Assembly: GCA_947467605.1 (NCBI GenBank)
Contig: CANIII010000013.1
Coordinates: forward strand, 1-64,000
Direction: 5' to 3'
Source: Acidobacteriota bacterium
GTDB taxonomy: Bacteria; Acidobacteriota; Vicinamibacteria; Vicinamibacterales; SCN-69-37
DNA: 64,000 nt
The notes beneath the pieces are model-generated. The model saw only the letters and a list, made by a program, of their open reading frames with translations. It was not told the origin of the DNA and did not search any database. Below, in pieces: positions 63,431 to 64,000 of the stretch (position 1 is its first letter; every line of letters begins with the position of its first letter). The position numbers and the translations under genes were made by a program.

Positions 63431-64000
63431 AAATTGATCGAAGGGCAAAAACAATCCAAGCGGGCGCGTCACGCTACTGAACGCCGTTCCCTTGACGTGA
63501 ACTGGCACGTGTGGCTGTTCGTCGCATTGGCCGCGCCGGTCATCGCCGGCGCACGGCTGCTTCGCAGCGAACGTTCCGCAGCGACCGGGCGCTTGGTGTT
63601 TGTACCGGTAGGCTCGCCGACGATGAAGGATCGCGTACGCATGGCCGCCGCAGAGGTGTGGGAGCGGACGCTCGTGGCGCCACTGCGTGTGGGCACGGGC
63701 TGGTGCGGCGACGCTCTGGCGCTGTCGTGGCCGATGGCCGACCCGGCGCGGCTGGGCGAGATTCAGCAGTATCTGCGCGAAGTCAGTCGCGAAGCGGACG
63801 GCGCGGCCGCAGTGGTGCGCGCGTTGCCGAAGGCGTCACCGTCGAAGATCCCGACACTCGCGGCCGGTGTGCATGCGACATTGGAGCGGCTGCTGGCGAT
63901 TGGCGAATCCGAACGCGCCGCGCATGCGATCGTGACGCACCTGCGTCATGAGATCGATTCGACCGCCGCCGCCGACTTGCCGGGCATGGCTCGCGCGCAA
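63425..64000 (+). CDS. Membrane-anchored protein of unknown function (3' end outside window)
   Basis: The frame is open from ATG 63425 to the right edge: 192 codons without a stop and with coding-like third positions. After a basic N-terminus (GKLIEGQKQSKRARHATERR) there is one TM helix (WHVWLFVALAAPVIAGARLL). A soluble Ala/Arg-rich region follows, including MAAAEVWERTLVAPLRVGTG and LREVSREADGAAAVVRALPK. I recognise no family. Earlier ATGs at 63405 and 63415 are in other frames. The right end is truncated by the window. Confidence 0.6.
   Translation, partial: MGKLIEGQKQSKRARHATERRSLDVNWHVWLFVALAAPVIAGARLLRSERSAATGRLVFVPVGSPTMKDRVRMAAAEVWERTLVAPLRVGTGWCGDALALSWPMADPARLGEIQQYLREVSREADGAAAVVRALPKASPSKIPTLAAGVHATLERLLAIGESERAAHAIVTHLRHEIDSTAAADLPGMARAQ

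Overview
The window is GC-rich, gene-dense bacterial chromosome with both ends open: a surface-protein gene runs off the left edge and a membrane-anchored protein runs off the right edge. The gene mix suggests a free-living Acidobacteriota member, possibly Vicinamibacteria-like. That mix includes DUF1501/DUF1800 secreted pairs, two DUF885 metallopeptidase-like proteins, a GH95 fucosidase, ThuA and OsmC/YceI/HxlR stress genes, an MtrA/MtrB-type electron conduit, and many GTG/TTG starts with ATGA overlaps. This placement is inference from gene content; no rRNA or tRNA gene was seen.

Layout. 1-8.2 kb: a DUF305/LVIVD surface lipoprotein pair diverges from a beta-propeller protein followed by a three-gene RND efflux system. 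8.37-9.06 kb: a stretch with the anatomy of an integron gene cassette, carrying an overlapping DUF2442-DUF4160 pair and ending in an attC-like site just before a methyltransferase. 9.7-14.5 kb: RidA, an eRF1-like protein, an unknown exported protein, a D-amino-acid dehydrogenase-like oxidase, a C39-like protease with a terminator inside its last codons, and a two-BON-domain protein. 14.6-17.3 kb: a decayed zone holding a porin/OmpA-type gene cut off at a rearrangement junction, a collapsed pair of Crp/Fnr genes, and fragments of an lmo0937-type and a DksA-type gene.

17.3-22.6 kb: zwf and gnd (oxidative pentose phosphate pathway) downstream of the DUF1800-DUF1501 pair. 22.7-24.3 kb: a YciI protein, a zincin-like lipoprotein, and a probable structured small RNA with a very strong terminator. 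24.3-40.2 kb: DUF2461, an aromatic amino acid decarboxylase coupled to a GH95 fucosidase, an amidohydrolase, an OafA-type acyltransferase, methionine genes (metZ-osmC diverging from metX), a secreted esterase, DUF885 and ThuA proteins. 40.2-45.6 kb: a compact four-subunit sarcosine-oxidase-like operon (soxA-G-B-D) diverging from an NSS-family transporter. 45.6-51.3 kb: an overlapping operon of dabB, a chimeric dabA, a creatininase-family hydrolase and a membrane protein, with a divergent LysR regulator. 51.3-55.1 kb: purE-purK and a full-length DUF885.

55.3-59 kb: a monoheme cytochrome c, a decaheme cytochrome and an MtrB/PioB-type porin, which together look like an outer-membrane electron conduit. 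59-64 kb: glgB, an HxlR regulator diverging from a YceI protein with a clear promoter/operator, three tandem paralogous lipoproteins with ATGA overlaps, and a partial membrane-anchored gene.

The observations I rate most worth a second look are the cassette with its attC-like site, the unassigned structured RNA, the chimeric DabA in an intact overlapping operon, the decaheme/porin module without a visible outer cytochrome, and the rearranged zone at 15.98-17.3 kb.
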